Assembly: GCA_013397795.1 (NCBI GenBank)
Contig: VZTJ01002642.1
Span: 372,001-436,000, forward strand
Origin: Orthonyx spaldingii
Lineage: Eukaryota; Chordata; Aves; Passeriformes; Orthonychidae
Reading direction: 5' to 3'
DNA length: 64,000 nucleotides
Each line of letters opens with the position of its first letter. Position 1 is the first letter of the stretch. A model generated the notes under the pieces. It worked only from the letters and a program-made list of their open reading frames with translations, was not told the DNA's origin and ran no database searches. Positions 52,201-64,000 of this stretch are shown here, piece by piece. A program made the translations under genes and the position numbers.

Positions 52201-55200
52201 CCTTATTCCTGATGTGCTATTGAGGATTCTGTGCTGCATTTTTATTGAAAACTTTAGTCTCCCATGACTGGCTTCAACTACCTCACAGTATGTGTTCTTA
52301 GATATTATTAGAAGTTGCTAGTTTAGATTCCAACAGCTTCATGCACGAAGAACAAACAGAGTTTTGATCTGAATAACCTTTTTGCACCCAAATGACACCA
52401 AAGGAAGAAAAAAAGCCCAGAAAGCAAACCTGTGTTACCTCACAACAGGAGCATGTATAGAGTCTAAGAAAAGTGATAAGTAACTGCGTGGTTAAACCAG
52501 CAAGAGCGATGCTGAGAGTGATACTTTGCTTAAATTACTGAACTAGGCTTTCTAGTTTGACAAGTAGAGAGGGCACGAGCACAATATTCACTTACTAGTA
52601 GGTTACATAGCCCCACGTTGTTCAGATCAATCAAACCTTAATTTATGGGATGACCACAGTGAACATCTGGAAAGGCTGAGCTGTAGAGTTTCACAGCTCA
52701 GTACACAGTGCCTACAGTTTGCATTAAATTGCCAGGGTTTTCTGTCAGCCTCACATTCTTTTGGGCTGGTTTTCAGGGAGTCCTACAAGGCTCTTTGTAA
52801 GATGTGTTTTTCTGTTTACTATGCAAACAAAGAAAAAAATGTGTCCAAAATTTTCACTCAAATTTGTAATCTCAGTATTAAAAGGAGTTGGACAGAATTC
52901 ATTACATTTTATTAATTACAGCTGTTTCATTTCTCGTTAGCTTTACCAGTTCTGTTAGAGATAGCATTTTTCCTGAGGACTTGCTGATTCATGACACACA
53001 GAAACACAAATATTATTAGATTTTGCATTTATTAAATGTTCGTCCCCTAAGAAGTGCAGGACATTTTAATTGAATAGCACATATTCAAAGTTAAATGCAA
53101 TGAATGTTCTCCTAGGAAAAATTAAGTCACTTTTTATCAAAAGCATTAGTAGAAGATCTGGTGCTCTTTTCCCTCCCCTATCTCTGGCCTTTTTCAGGCC
53201 AAAGAACTGTATTTGCTGTAAAAAGAACATTATAAAAAGCAAGCTAAAGTGCAATGAATCATGCATGGAAAATTTCTATCACTTAGGTCAACAGCTGGAA
53301 ATATCTGTAACTTTTTCAGTAAATGGTTAAAAGCTGAATTCTGCAGTGATGCCTAGACCTGTGAGTTAAGTTTTTATGAATCTCTTGCCCATGGTATGGT
53401 TCTCTGCCTTCTAAGAGTTGTCTTAAATGATGACATCCTTAGGCAAGTAAGAATCTTCCCAATGTTCAGAAATCCTGAGCATCAGCTGCTTGATGTGAAA
53501 GTTAATGATTTATAATCTAGTTTTAAACTCATTGCAATGGCTGAGTTCAAAGAAATGAACACAGTATGTGGGTATCTAACTCAAAAGTAGTTCAGATAAT
53601 AATGTATTTTCTGAAAATGTATAAAATATGGTTTTTTTTCTTTATCGTGGAAGTTTATAAATCCACATCTTACATTTTAATCATGCAGTAGCCAGTGGCA
53701 AACTCAGGAACAGAAACAGAATCTCATCAAATGCCTTCTGTTGCTGCTTTAGGAAGTTTCCATCTAAAATCAAAGACTGTTTTATATAATCCAATGTATG
53801 TAATATTCATACCACAAACTACTAAATAAAACTGATTATGAATACACTCATTACCCTTTTGATTATTTCTACTCTCTGCATGGACTATTGCTTTTTGTAG
53901 TTCCAGTCTTTCTGAAGTGAGATCTTAACTGGTGCATACTTTATCTTTGTGTAGAGAGAGAGGAAGCCTTTCCTCTGACAGGCTGATAGAGCTTACACTG
54001 AAACGGAAAATGTGCCACTGATCACAAAGATATGGCCAACAATCTCAGCACACACATGAATCATTTGGGGGTTGTAATTCGAGATCAGTTTGAGAAGAAA
54101 TAGTTTAAAAACAAGCAGAGGGTGAAGAACTTTGTAGGAACTGTAGAAATATAATTTCCTTCAATTTTATCAACCCATAACAGTCATCATTTATTTTATA
54201 CTGATGCATCACAATTTATACTATTTAAACCCTTAGTCTAGCTGGAGTACTGCTTGTGCAATATATTAATGGTAAGAGAATTTAGAGGAGACTTACTTGG
54301 GATGAAATTGGTAATCTAAGTTACATATCTTTGCAAACAATATCTTTTTGTACTTGTAAAGTTTCCACCACAATCACAAAATACAGCATTTCAATCCTCA
54401 GTGTGAAATTGTACGTATCAAGAAATTGTTGCATAACATGGTCACATCTACGTGGATAAGGACATGTATGCAGAGGAAACTCCAACATTGCCAAAGAAAG
54501 GAAAGAATTTTTTCTTCTGTCTTTTCTAAGCATACAAGAATTTTAAAATTATAAACTATAAAGTATCTAAGATATATTTCTACTGAATTTTTTTTTTAGA
54601 GAATTGAACTATATATAAATATTTCTAGCTTAATTTTCCCCTGACAATTATGCTCTTTTCCCTGATTTTTACTTCTTTGGTTTTGTGCTATATCACTTGA
54701 AATTCTGTAATCACTTGTTTGGTTTAGCTGACTTCCCATTATTTAATACAAAATTTATTATCCCTCCCTTAAGTGAATTCATTAAGTCTTTATTCAACAT
54801 AGATCTTTCTTTTCAATCAGTACCCTTTTCAAGCAACAAAGACATCAGTCTTTCCCTTAAAATGTTTATGCAGCAACATTGTAATATAAAACCAAAGATT
54901 CAGGTTTTCTTATTAGAAACGAGTTCTAAGGTTTCCATAATAGCAGTTAGCTTCTTCACTGCTAAAAGAGACCACACTGCATGGCTTTCCAAATATTCTT
55001 GTGGAGAGGGAAACAGGAATAACAATATTATGTCCTGAAACAATAAGGTTTCAGAAAATAGGGCTCAATAAAAAGCTGCACCAGAGAATTCATGGCATGT
55101 CCTTGGCTTCAGAACTATAGTTAGAAAAACTTGCACATCCCCTGCAGGGTTGTCCCCTTCTGTGCAAGCAGTGCTGATTCAGTTGGGCTGCACTGGATCA

Positions 55201-56306
55201 CTGGCAGCTCCATTCTGAACCATCAGAGAACCCAGAACAGTTCTTCACTTCCTTTAAAGTGACCACATTGATTTCTCTTCCCAGCCTGCACCATCTTTGG
55301 AACACAAGCTGCAAATTCCACCACAGTTGTGCAGTTGCTCAGAGGGATCAATGTTACAAGATGTTTTGTTATACACTTACCAAATCTCCTGGGCTACTTA
55401 CTAAATTAATTACTCTTATCTGTACAAACACTTTTTCTCCTGAAAGATATTTCATAAACAACTTTCATTTCCCTGCAGACCTTTTGTTTTATTTCTTCTT
55501 TGATTAAAGCTTGTAATGTAATGTTTATTTTATCTTTTTTTTCCCTCTTAAGTTTTTGACTAGAGATTATAAGACTTCAAAAGACAACTTCAGTTCCTAC
55601 AGGTATACTGAGGAGGAAAATAATTTCTTCTCCCCATGTCATCAGACCCTTTTAAAAATGTGAACATATTTCCTTATATAGTATGTTCAATGGTTACTCC
55701 AAATGCACTATTCAAAACAGATTTTTTTCCACTTTTTTTCCATGAAGTCAACTTTTCTTATTTTAAGAATTAAAAAATTTTTCTTATTTTCTTATTTCTG
55801 AAGCTTACTTATTTTAGAAGTAGGTACATAGTCCTAGGGTTTGTTGGGGTTCTTAGGGGTTTTTTTAAAATTTCTATGCAACTTACAAACATTCCTACAG
55901 AGAAAAGTAACAAAACTTTCCTTAGAAAAGCCTAAAATAATTAAGTTTTCTTGTGATTTGTTTTGCTCCACTCCTAACCCCGACCTCCTATAGAATGGTA
56001 AAACATCTTATAAAAAAGCATGTGATAGGCCAATATGGAATATCATCCTTATATGCACCTTAGAGTTTCCTGGGTTGCCTTAGACAACATGAAAGTCCCA
56101 TTACAAAAGGGAAATTTAATTCAAATAACATTTAGGTATTTGAATTGAGATGTTGTTACAAACCAATTTAAACACAGAACAGCAAAGGAAATTAATCCTC
56201 TGTGAATAAAATGGATCTAACTCAGAAAGGTTCGAAACATACCCAAAACACCTGATTAAAACCAAACGAGGTTAGATGTTGGTGCCAAAAAAGTGATACC
56301 TTTTAT
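49262..56306. other. AT-rich non-coding stretch
   Basis: No supported gene. An AATAAA at 49324-49329 follows the GC island and could in principle serve it. The segment 50330-50470 is complex and may be ancient conserved DNA. The 117-codon open stretch at 54685-55038 is the second longest in the window, but it has no convincing start context or splice sites and a random-like residue mix. Confidence 0.5.
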
Positions 56307-56717
56307 TTAATAGTAAAAAAGGCAACGGAGGAAAGGAAGGGAGGATGTGAGGGTCTGTGCAGGCCTGGCAGCTGAAAGCCCTGGGGCTGTAGTTTCCACC
56401 CCAACGGTGCTCAGCTCAACCCCTCTGTGAATGTATTCTTTTCCCCTGAGTCTTATCTTTATTAACAAGCAGTCCAGGGCTCCATTTAGTGTTTTGGTGG
56501 TTTTCTCTGTGCATTTCATACAGTTTTGCTGTAGTAGGCAAGGGTCCTTCATGAAGATGTTTAAGTCATAAATTATAACATTCAGTGTCCGACAGACATT
56601 TACAATCATGGGGTGCATTTTGTGCAATTTGTACAGAGAAGTACAAATGCAACTCAACTCCAAATCACTCTCAAGACAGAAAAGACAAATCTGTCTCTTC
56701 TTCCTTAGGAGTTCCAC

Positions 56718-59017
56718 TGGTCAGGGTCAGAGTTAATTTTTGCTAGAGCCTCAACAGTAGCCCTTGAGGCAAAGACTGTCAAATGGTATGCAGTGACTGA
56801 GTACAAGTTTAAACTACTCTTGCTTTCCAGACAGTCCTGCCTTTTGCAATCTTGCTCTAGGTAGAGAAATGTGTTGCTTTTGACTGTTTCAGTCTTCCCC
56901 AGAGGACTTTCTGCAGGACCTTCCTGCCATCAGATTTATGTCAGTTTAGGGAAATTACAGAAAGAATATGAAATATGAAACAAGCAAGAGATGCTCCCAA
57001 ATTAACAATAAATATTTCAATTAAAGTTTAGACATGTCATGAAACGACTCAGCCAGCACCTTAATAGGAAATTACATGGCCTAAATAGAAATGGTTATGG
57101 TTTATAGTTATTATCTGTGACCTATTTTGCAACTGCTAAGGAAAAGTTAATGCTTATCTACCAATCCATACTGAAAAATTCTAAAATGCTGAGTGCATAC
57201 TCTCTGCATACTCTTCAGAAGCAACTTGCATTGACATCTATTGGAAACTGGATATAAATCTAGGTCAAGGAGCTAAAACACGTACCAGAAATCAACGAGA
57301 AATTATAATCTACTGTTTGAGGTTTTAAATGTTCCCATTACATCAGTATCAAACCACTTCAAGTGGAATCACAGAGTGGTGCAATGCTTAAAATACTGAG
57401 ACTGGAAGGACAAGCTTGGCCAGCCTGGCTTTCAGCTCCCTTGCCAACTGCAGCATCACTACCTTGCCAGCCCAGCTCACTCTCTGAGTGTCCTGCTCTC
57501 AGCACAACTGATGCTGTGGGCACACAGCACATACACACACATATATCTGAATCCATTCCTTTACAGGGTTTAACTTGTGACCAGGCAGCAGTTCTTCTGG
57601 AGAGACATCAGGAGTGAGAGAGGTGCACAAAGAAGTGACAGATGTCAGGATAAGCTGTGATTTAATACTAGGATATGAACCAGATAGAGAAGAAAAAAAC
57701 AACCCTTTTGTCTCCTACACAACTGATTCATTTCTAATTACTGAACTATTAGATTTGTTACAGGCCTCTACTGCTACAGATAAAAAACTTAGATGGCAAT
57801 TAGTGTATTTACAGGAAATTGTTCTGTCCTAGCAAATAGACACTTTCCAGAAAAAAAGAAAGAAATCTCACTGATTGGCAGATTTAGTTTGTGAGAGGAA
57901 TGTTCTGCTTGTTTTGACCTTTTCCAAGTTTTTATGTAATCTAATCAGAATATTCAGATTAAATAATTTTCTCTGAAACTACCTTATACATGAACATCCA
58001 GATAAAACACTTAAAACTGTACATAGAAAGCTTCTTAAGTGTGTCTACAACTGAAATTCAGCTTTACAGAATGGCATAGACAGTAAAAGCATTTCTCTTG
58101 GGATTGAGAAACTTGGGAAGATACATTCAAAAGCTTTGCAATGGCACTGGTGAGGCCCCATAATAGCATCAGAAAAATTCTGTAAGAGAACAAGGCTTAC
58201 AAATTCTTCCTGATCCCTAATCTTTTCAGTATAACTAAAATGATATACCAGGGAGATACTGAGAAACTCTAACCATAGAACTGACACAGATGTCAAACTT
58301 CACCAAAAATAATTTTTTCATCTTTTTCTTGACGTATTAATATTTTTAACAAGATAGATGATGCAAATTTATGTCTGGTTATGAATATAGTAGTGTGAAA
58401 ATAGCTAAGGAGATATTTGGGAATCTGTCTATATACTACAAGATTAATTAATTTATTGAAGCGTACTTTATTATCTATGAAAAAAATTAATGTAGCTATA
58501 GAAAAGAAGCTGTACATAATAAAAGGCTAACAACCTTCAGGGTCTCCATTCACCATAAAACTAATTTCACACCTAGTCTATTATGTAATGTGCTATGAAA
58601 ATATTCTTTGCTTCAAGATATGTTTATATGAGTTTGGACCATATAAAAGTTGTGTTCAGTGCTATACACATCATCCCTAGAATAATTTTATAAACAGTGA
58701 AAAAATGATGTATATCTTCTGTTTCACAAACTGGAACCTTACATGGTCAGTATAAAGAAAAAAAGATCATAATAACTTTTTTCTGTAATATCAAAATATG
58801 CTAATAGGAATTGTAAATATTTGGACCCTTTTATGGTTTGCATGGTTTGATGAATATTTCTAAGATGGATGTAACTTAATGAATGATTATTTAACATTCT
58901 GATTATTAAAGGTAATCAAAAGAAAAGAGCAGAAGAAAAGATTATTCAATGAAGCTGACTGAAAAAAAATAGATTGTATAAAGTATAACTTTCTTTTAAA
59001 ATTCTGTTTTGTCTCAG
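56718..59017. other. Mostly AT-rich stretch with one mixed-composition patch
   Basis: The patch 57360-57620 is less AT-rich. It contains a candidate acceptor (CCATTCCTTTACAG, ending 57566) and short CA/TA runs near 57530-57545. Two plus-strand frames are open across 57567-57832 in turn, but neither can be tied to a donor or a known family. Elsewhere in this interval I see nothing. Confidence 0.4.
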
Positions 59018-59230
59018 CTGGCAAAACAAACAAACAAAAAAAGTCAAATAGATAATGACAGCAAACAACAGGATCCAGTGGCTACTGAGTCGAATAGAAA
59101 TACTTCTGAAATACATTCTAAAATCCAGACCATACCTGGAATTGGAAAGGCTGATTTATTTGTCAGTCTTCCAAAAGACATGGAAATACAAACACAAAAT
59201 CCAACACAATCCAATACTGGTCTAAATTAA
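59018..59230 (+). CDS. Candidate terminal coding exon, unidentified
   Basis: A pyrimidine-rich acceptor (ATTCTGTTTTGTCTCAG) ends at 59017. From 59018 a frame in phase 0 runs 70 codons to a TAA at 59228-59230. It has no ATG start of its own near the beginning, which suits a last exon better than a whole gene. The peptide is polar, rich in Q, N, T, S and K, with a more structured-looking segment PGIGKADLFVSLPKDMEIQ before a QNPTQSNTGLN tail. An AATAAA at 59685-59690 would give a 3' UTR of about 450 bases. I do not recognise the protein. The polar residue mix is also what AT-rich, A-biased DNA produces by chance, so the call is weak. Confidence 0.2.
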   Translation: MAKQTNKKSQIDNDSKQQDPVATESNRNTSEIHSKIQTIPGIGKADLFVSLPKDMEIQTQNPTQSNTGLN

Positions 59231-62200
59231 TAACAAACTTTTGGTTGCTTTGATAGGGAAACCAATAATTTCTTCAACAATATTCAATGGAGTCCAAACA
59301 GGAGCAAACAGATGTGGAAAATGTACAACCAAAGGCAGTCATTCAACATTTCTTAACTTTAAATGAGTTTGCTATTCTTACTGATGGGTATTTCAGTTCA
59401 TTTCAAGTCATTCTAAAATTGTGATTCATCCTTTCTCTGCTTCAAATTCTTTATTACCAGTTATCTGGTCATGAGGAAAAGTTTAGGATACACACAAATA
59501 TCTATTGTCATGAGTTGCTTATTTTCTCAGTAATTCCATTTGCTTAAGAGGGAATACTTTGGAAGAAAATTTAATTTTGAATATAAGATATCCATTTTTA
59601 AACAAACAGCCCTTTTTCCATTCCAATAACAATATCTCTTAATACATTATTCAAAGGAAATAAGGATTTCTTTACAACTAAACAAATAAAGCAAAGAGAT
59701 GGTGGGTATGTTTATAATACATTCAAAATCTATAATGAGTGTCTCAACCAGTATCACTTTTTCTTCTGTCAGTCTAAAATCCTGATATTACACCAGCTGA
59801 ATAAACATTTTTATTCTTTTTTCCTACTTCAATTGCTCACTGTTTAAATTCTTGCATTATATACAGGAAAGAAATAATTCAACCGCAAACTTTTTTCAAC
59901 AGCAGCTAGTGGATAACAACAGCATATGCAGATAATAAAATGAGTTTTCATTTTTAAGACTTGATCTTTATACATTCATGCTGCAAAAGAAAAAATCTTG
60001 TTATGGCTGACATGCAACCATAATGCCAAATTTACATTTGATAATTATACAGTCAAATATTCTGTGTCTGAAGTATGCAAAGAAATCAACCGACATTATC
60101 TCCTTTTAGTATTTCTGCTTTAAAGAAAAAACCTGCCCCATATAAAAAAATTATGAATTTATATCATATTTTACTATCTTACAACAAAATCCTACATCTT
60201 TAAGATTAAGAATCCCATGCCTTATCACAAATAACTTTTCAAAAATTCTAGTAATACATATGGGACTCAAGTTATCTGGAATTGGGAACCATCCACGTTT
60301 TTTATGATCTGTGATAAGATAAAATATACTGTAAAAGATGTCTTCTTTCTCTAATATCCAAACCCCCTTTACTCTTCATAAGACTTTATACATATAAAAA
60401 GTTAGTCTATTTGGGAAAGAAATTAGATGAAAGAAAAATAAAGAGTATTTTTAGCATTTTTAGCCATCAGCAATATTTTAACATATTTACAACAATATAC
60501 ACACAGAAGACACACTGAATATAAAAGTTTCTGGTGATTAATGTACTGTAAGTCCAAGGTTTATTATCAGATTTTGCAAAGGAAAATTGTTTGATAACAA
60601 TCTTTATTCAGCAAGCTTTCAACAACATTCCTGTGGATGTTCTGTGTCCTCCTTGAAGGTCATAAGAAAATTATAAAGCATAAGCTCAAAGAGAATCAGA
60701 ATTCTGACATAAAAAAAAAAAAGTAAACACACACTATGAGAAGCATCACATGAACAATATTCAACAAAGAAATCTCTGCTTGACTGAGAACTGCAATTTC
60801 AAGCAAGGGCAAAGAATAAGCTCTTCTCAGTGAAGTCTATAGAGAATGCAAGATAATCATACAATATGCTTGAGATAGATTTTTATCACTGTAACTGGTC
60901 CCCCAGTGGAATTTTTGAGAGGAATATGAGGCATATCTTGCAACAGTAACATTTACCAGAATCAACTCTAAAGTTTTCTTGTCACTGCCCATTGATCTTC
61001 AGCATAGCTTTGTACTATTACCAGCAAGAGGAGAACTAGGAATTCACAAGTGGATGATTATGATTAGAGAACAAAGCAAAAAGGATGCCTTCATCTCTGA
61101 TTTGCCAGTCACATTGGGACCCTTCCAAGAAAATTAAATTTTCTGACTTCATAAACAGAAGCTTTTGTGTGGTATTGTCACAGGGCCGTGAAGACCAATC
61201 TTGAACTTGTAGTTTGGTCATCTGACATTCACCTGAACTGGCTCGATACTTTAAAACTCTAGTTATTTAGGTACAGTAACAAAAAAGCAACCATGAGATG
61301 TAACCAAGTGCAACAAAATTTTCACTGGAAAACCTTTATGGACACACGAGAAAATTTTTATATATTGGAGACCCCACAAAAGTGAATGACATTTCTAGTG
61401 TAGTTAAACACACAAACTCATCTAAAATATTTTGTAACATCAAGAAGAACAAAAATTGACATAAATTGTTGACAATTTGTGAAAGATACTGTAGAGTCTC
61501 TCGGTGTTAGTCTTGTCGTTCTTGACTGAATCATTAATTAATCTCTTCCAGCTAATAGCCAGCTTCCTGGGAATACTCAGCTAAAATTCTCAGACTCTAT
61601 TTTTTTTTTCTTCCAAACATGAATATTTCAATCTCTCAAAGAGAGACTTCTTCAAAGTCTAATCATAAACTATTCAAAACAAAGAAATCTGACTGTTTTA
61701 TAGTCTTTTGTACTGGATACCCAAAATACAAAATGTGTTTGTTGTTGTGGTAAATGTTGGCCTTTGACTAACAAGTGGTTATAAATATATGCCTTCTGAA
61801 TTTAGCATATGTCATTGTGGTTTTTCAATATCATATTTAAAAAATCAAAAAGATGAAATCGTTTTAAATCCTACCTTTCATCACATTACCTAAATATGTT
61901 AAAAAGCATTTCATACATTACTGCATAAGATCTACAAATGTGCCACTCTTCACTGTACATATTAGCTTTTATGTTTTGCATGGTTTCCATTTTTGACTTA
62001 AAACTGAATGCATCATCTTTTGCAACATTTAACACAGTTCTTCTGTGAGTCTTTCTTAATTTTGCAGTGTTTCTGAAGATTTTTCAGCAACTCAGTTACA
62101 ATATAGTGGAAACAGGTGGTATCTCAGAAGTAATGGCAAGACTGTCTATAGTGAGATTAAGAGGCAGTGGGAGACTGGATTTCTCATCAAAGTTTTGCTT

Positions 62201-64000
62201 TGTGTGAAGGTAGAAGTGTTGAGAACCACTTTTCTTGCAGCCATAAACCTACTGTCCTTGACAAATTATAGACTCGATTAATTCCATCAGCACTGCAGTG
62301 AAGAAATTTTTCCCTCACATTTTGAAAAAAAAAAAAAGAGGAAAAGATGAATTGAGTCTAAAGGCTCAATTCATTCCTATAAACTCATTGACTGCTTGAT
62401 TGGACACATAAAGAAGTCAGTTGTTGACTCAAGTAACCAATGAGTCACTAGTAGAGAGAGGATTACATGCAGAAGTTCTGAGTTCTCAGATTACTTTACT
62501 TTCTTCCAGATAATGTTGACACCTTCTTTAAAGTACAGCAAAAATTAGCTTCAAAAGTATTACTACATTAAAAATAGGCATTGGAAAGAAAATCAACCGC
62601 AGTTGGGAATAATTTTTGCTGTATAAAATATGCTAAGGATATTTAAAATCCTAATGATATATGGAGGAAGCATATTTTTATGCTTCACTGTTCTGATGGG
62701 AATGAAAACTTATTTTGGAATCCAAGAAATTCTGTTCCTGTCTTTGCTGTAGTCAAACTCTATTTCTGATCCTATCACATAGAAAAAGACAGAAGCCATC
62801 ACCAGCCAGTGATGATGAAAACATGTTCATCAAAATTTATGAAATGCTGCTGAAAAGAAGGCACAAAACACTGCAGCCTTACTGATTAAGGAGTGACAGT
62901 TCTGCTGTCTCACCAAGATACCACAGTTTAAGACACTGTAGCCCTTTCCAACTTTATAATATTCATCAACCAACATGTAATAATTTTGTTTTTGTTATAT
63001 TTCTAAATATTTTCTATTTTTATATTACTCTTGAAGAATTAATGCTCCCTGAGACACAAAACCATTTTAACTGCTATTCTTTCAAAAAAAGAGAGACAAA
63101 AATATCAAAGTACCTTTCAACTTTTTAACTACTTTATGCAGACATTTAGAAAAATCCTCCTACTCTAGTAGAAAAATCCACCTACATTTTCTTGCTCATT
63201 TATCAATAGCAGAACAAATATTATTGTCGTTATGATAAAAAGTAAATGGGAAAAATAAAAGTTAAGCTGTTTATGAAAGAGAAGAGCCCTCCCAACAGTC
63301 TCTTGTAACTGAGGATAAATTCTAGCTGTTGAATGCAGCAGTTTGGCAGATAGTTGCTAAATGAACTAGAAACACGCAGAAGTACTGCAACTTCCTAGAA
63401 TATGGCAGTTTCTTCACAAGGAAAATGCTTTTATCTGAATTACAGTGCTTTAGAGACACGTTACTGCATAAAAAAAATCATCACAACACTCTTACCCCTT
63501 CTTCAAAGTGTCTGATGTTGCATCTATGCACTGGCAGTAATCTGAGCATGCCTTAGGTTTTGAGGGCTTCAGCAAGAGAAGCCTCCTTGCTGGGCTCAGG
63601 ACAGACCTGTAGGCTAAGGACTCTAGACCAGACACAGTAAGACCAAAAGAAAAAAAGAAACAGGGCAATGAGTTTTCAAGTTGCCTAAGAAAAGTTCATT
63701 GAAGCAGGTGGAGGTTTCCAAGTTCTCGGTTTTGGCTTTTAGGTTATATAAGTGCTTTATGTACATGAATCACCTGTGCAGTCCTCAGCACCTCTGCTAA
63801 GTCCTTGGTGCAAGGACAAGGACAGCAGATGCACAGCAGCTGCTTTTCAAAGTCTTTCTAGGACCACATATATGTGCACATTATCTCCATGCTGCAGCTT
63901 GGTTAACACATGAGAAAATGTCAGAGAACAAAATGCTGTGACATACTGAGGAACAACATCATGCCTGCTGTTTTGGACATTTCCCATTGTCAGGGTTTTA
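59231..64000. other. AT-rich non-coding stretch to the window end
   Basis: No gene or recognised repeat. If 59018-59230 is a real last exon, the first 450 bases here would be its 3' UTR. Short A-runs occur at 60711-60722 and 62325-62337. The last 500 bases are somewhat less AT-rich but show no exon or repeat signature I can name. Confidence 0.5.

Noticed and set aside
54685..55038. 117-codon plus-strand ORF
   Set aside because: Expected length for the longest chance ORFs in 64 kb of this composition; no splice sites, promoter or recognisable motif.
1..64000. CRISPR arrays, operons, prokaryotic defence or biosynthetic systems
   Set aside because: No regularly spaced direct repeats, no ORF above 136 codons, no ribosome-binding-site-led genes, and avian CR1/LTR repeats are present; the DNA is vertebrate nuclear.

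Overview
This is AT-rich vertebrate nuclear DNA, almost certainly from a bird. The species evidence is repeat content. There are three 3'-end fragments of CR1 (the dominant avian LINE) at 8630-8999 (+), 12807-12915 (-) and 48418-48475 (-). An old avian ERVL-type LTR lies at 1170-1955 (-). There are no SINE/L1 arrays of mammalian type. Nothing looks bacterial, archaeal or viral: there are no long ORFs, operons, RBS-led genes, rRNA, tRNA or CRISPR. The longest stop-free stretch is 136 codons, about what chance predicts for 64 kb of this composition.

Layout. 0-6.6 kb: AT-rich DNA with the LTR. 6.6-6.8 kb: a small GC-rich patch that on the minus strand reads as a 59-codon exon ending in a strong splice donor. 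6.8-22.4 kb: AT-rich DNA with a CR1 3' end, a long CA/TA microsatellite and a second CR1 fragment. 22.4-23.1 kb: a less AT-rich block with a good splice acceptor, a short ORF and an AATAAA signal (+). 23.1-48.4 kb: AT-rich DNA with a 59-bp pure poly-A tract, a 35-bp tandem duplication and several complex stretches that could be conserved non-coding elements. 48.4-49.3 kb: a CR1 fragment beside a GC- and CpG-rich island with a TATA box and a splice donor, most likely a solo LTR or a TATA promoter with first exon. 49.3-64 kb: AT-rich DNA with two possible exon-like stretches near 57.6 and 59.0 kb, and a cysteine-rich antisense ORF at 56.3-56.7 kb.

Interpretation. The window is best read as a gene desert or a very large intron. 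No complete gene can be assembled, and no gene is recognised with certainty. The exon-like segments lie on different strands and far apart, so I do not link them. I found no multi-gene system. The items most worth checking are the minus-strand exon at 6.6-6.8 kb, the TATA/CpG island at 48.8-49.2 kb and the terminal-exon candidate at 22.7-23.06 kb. Repeat identities rest on remembered consensus features, not a database search.
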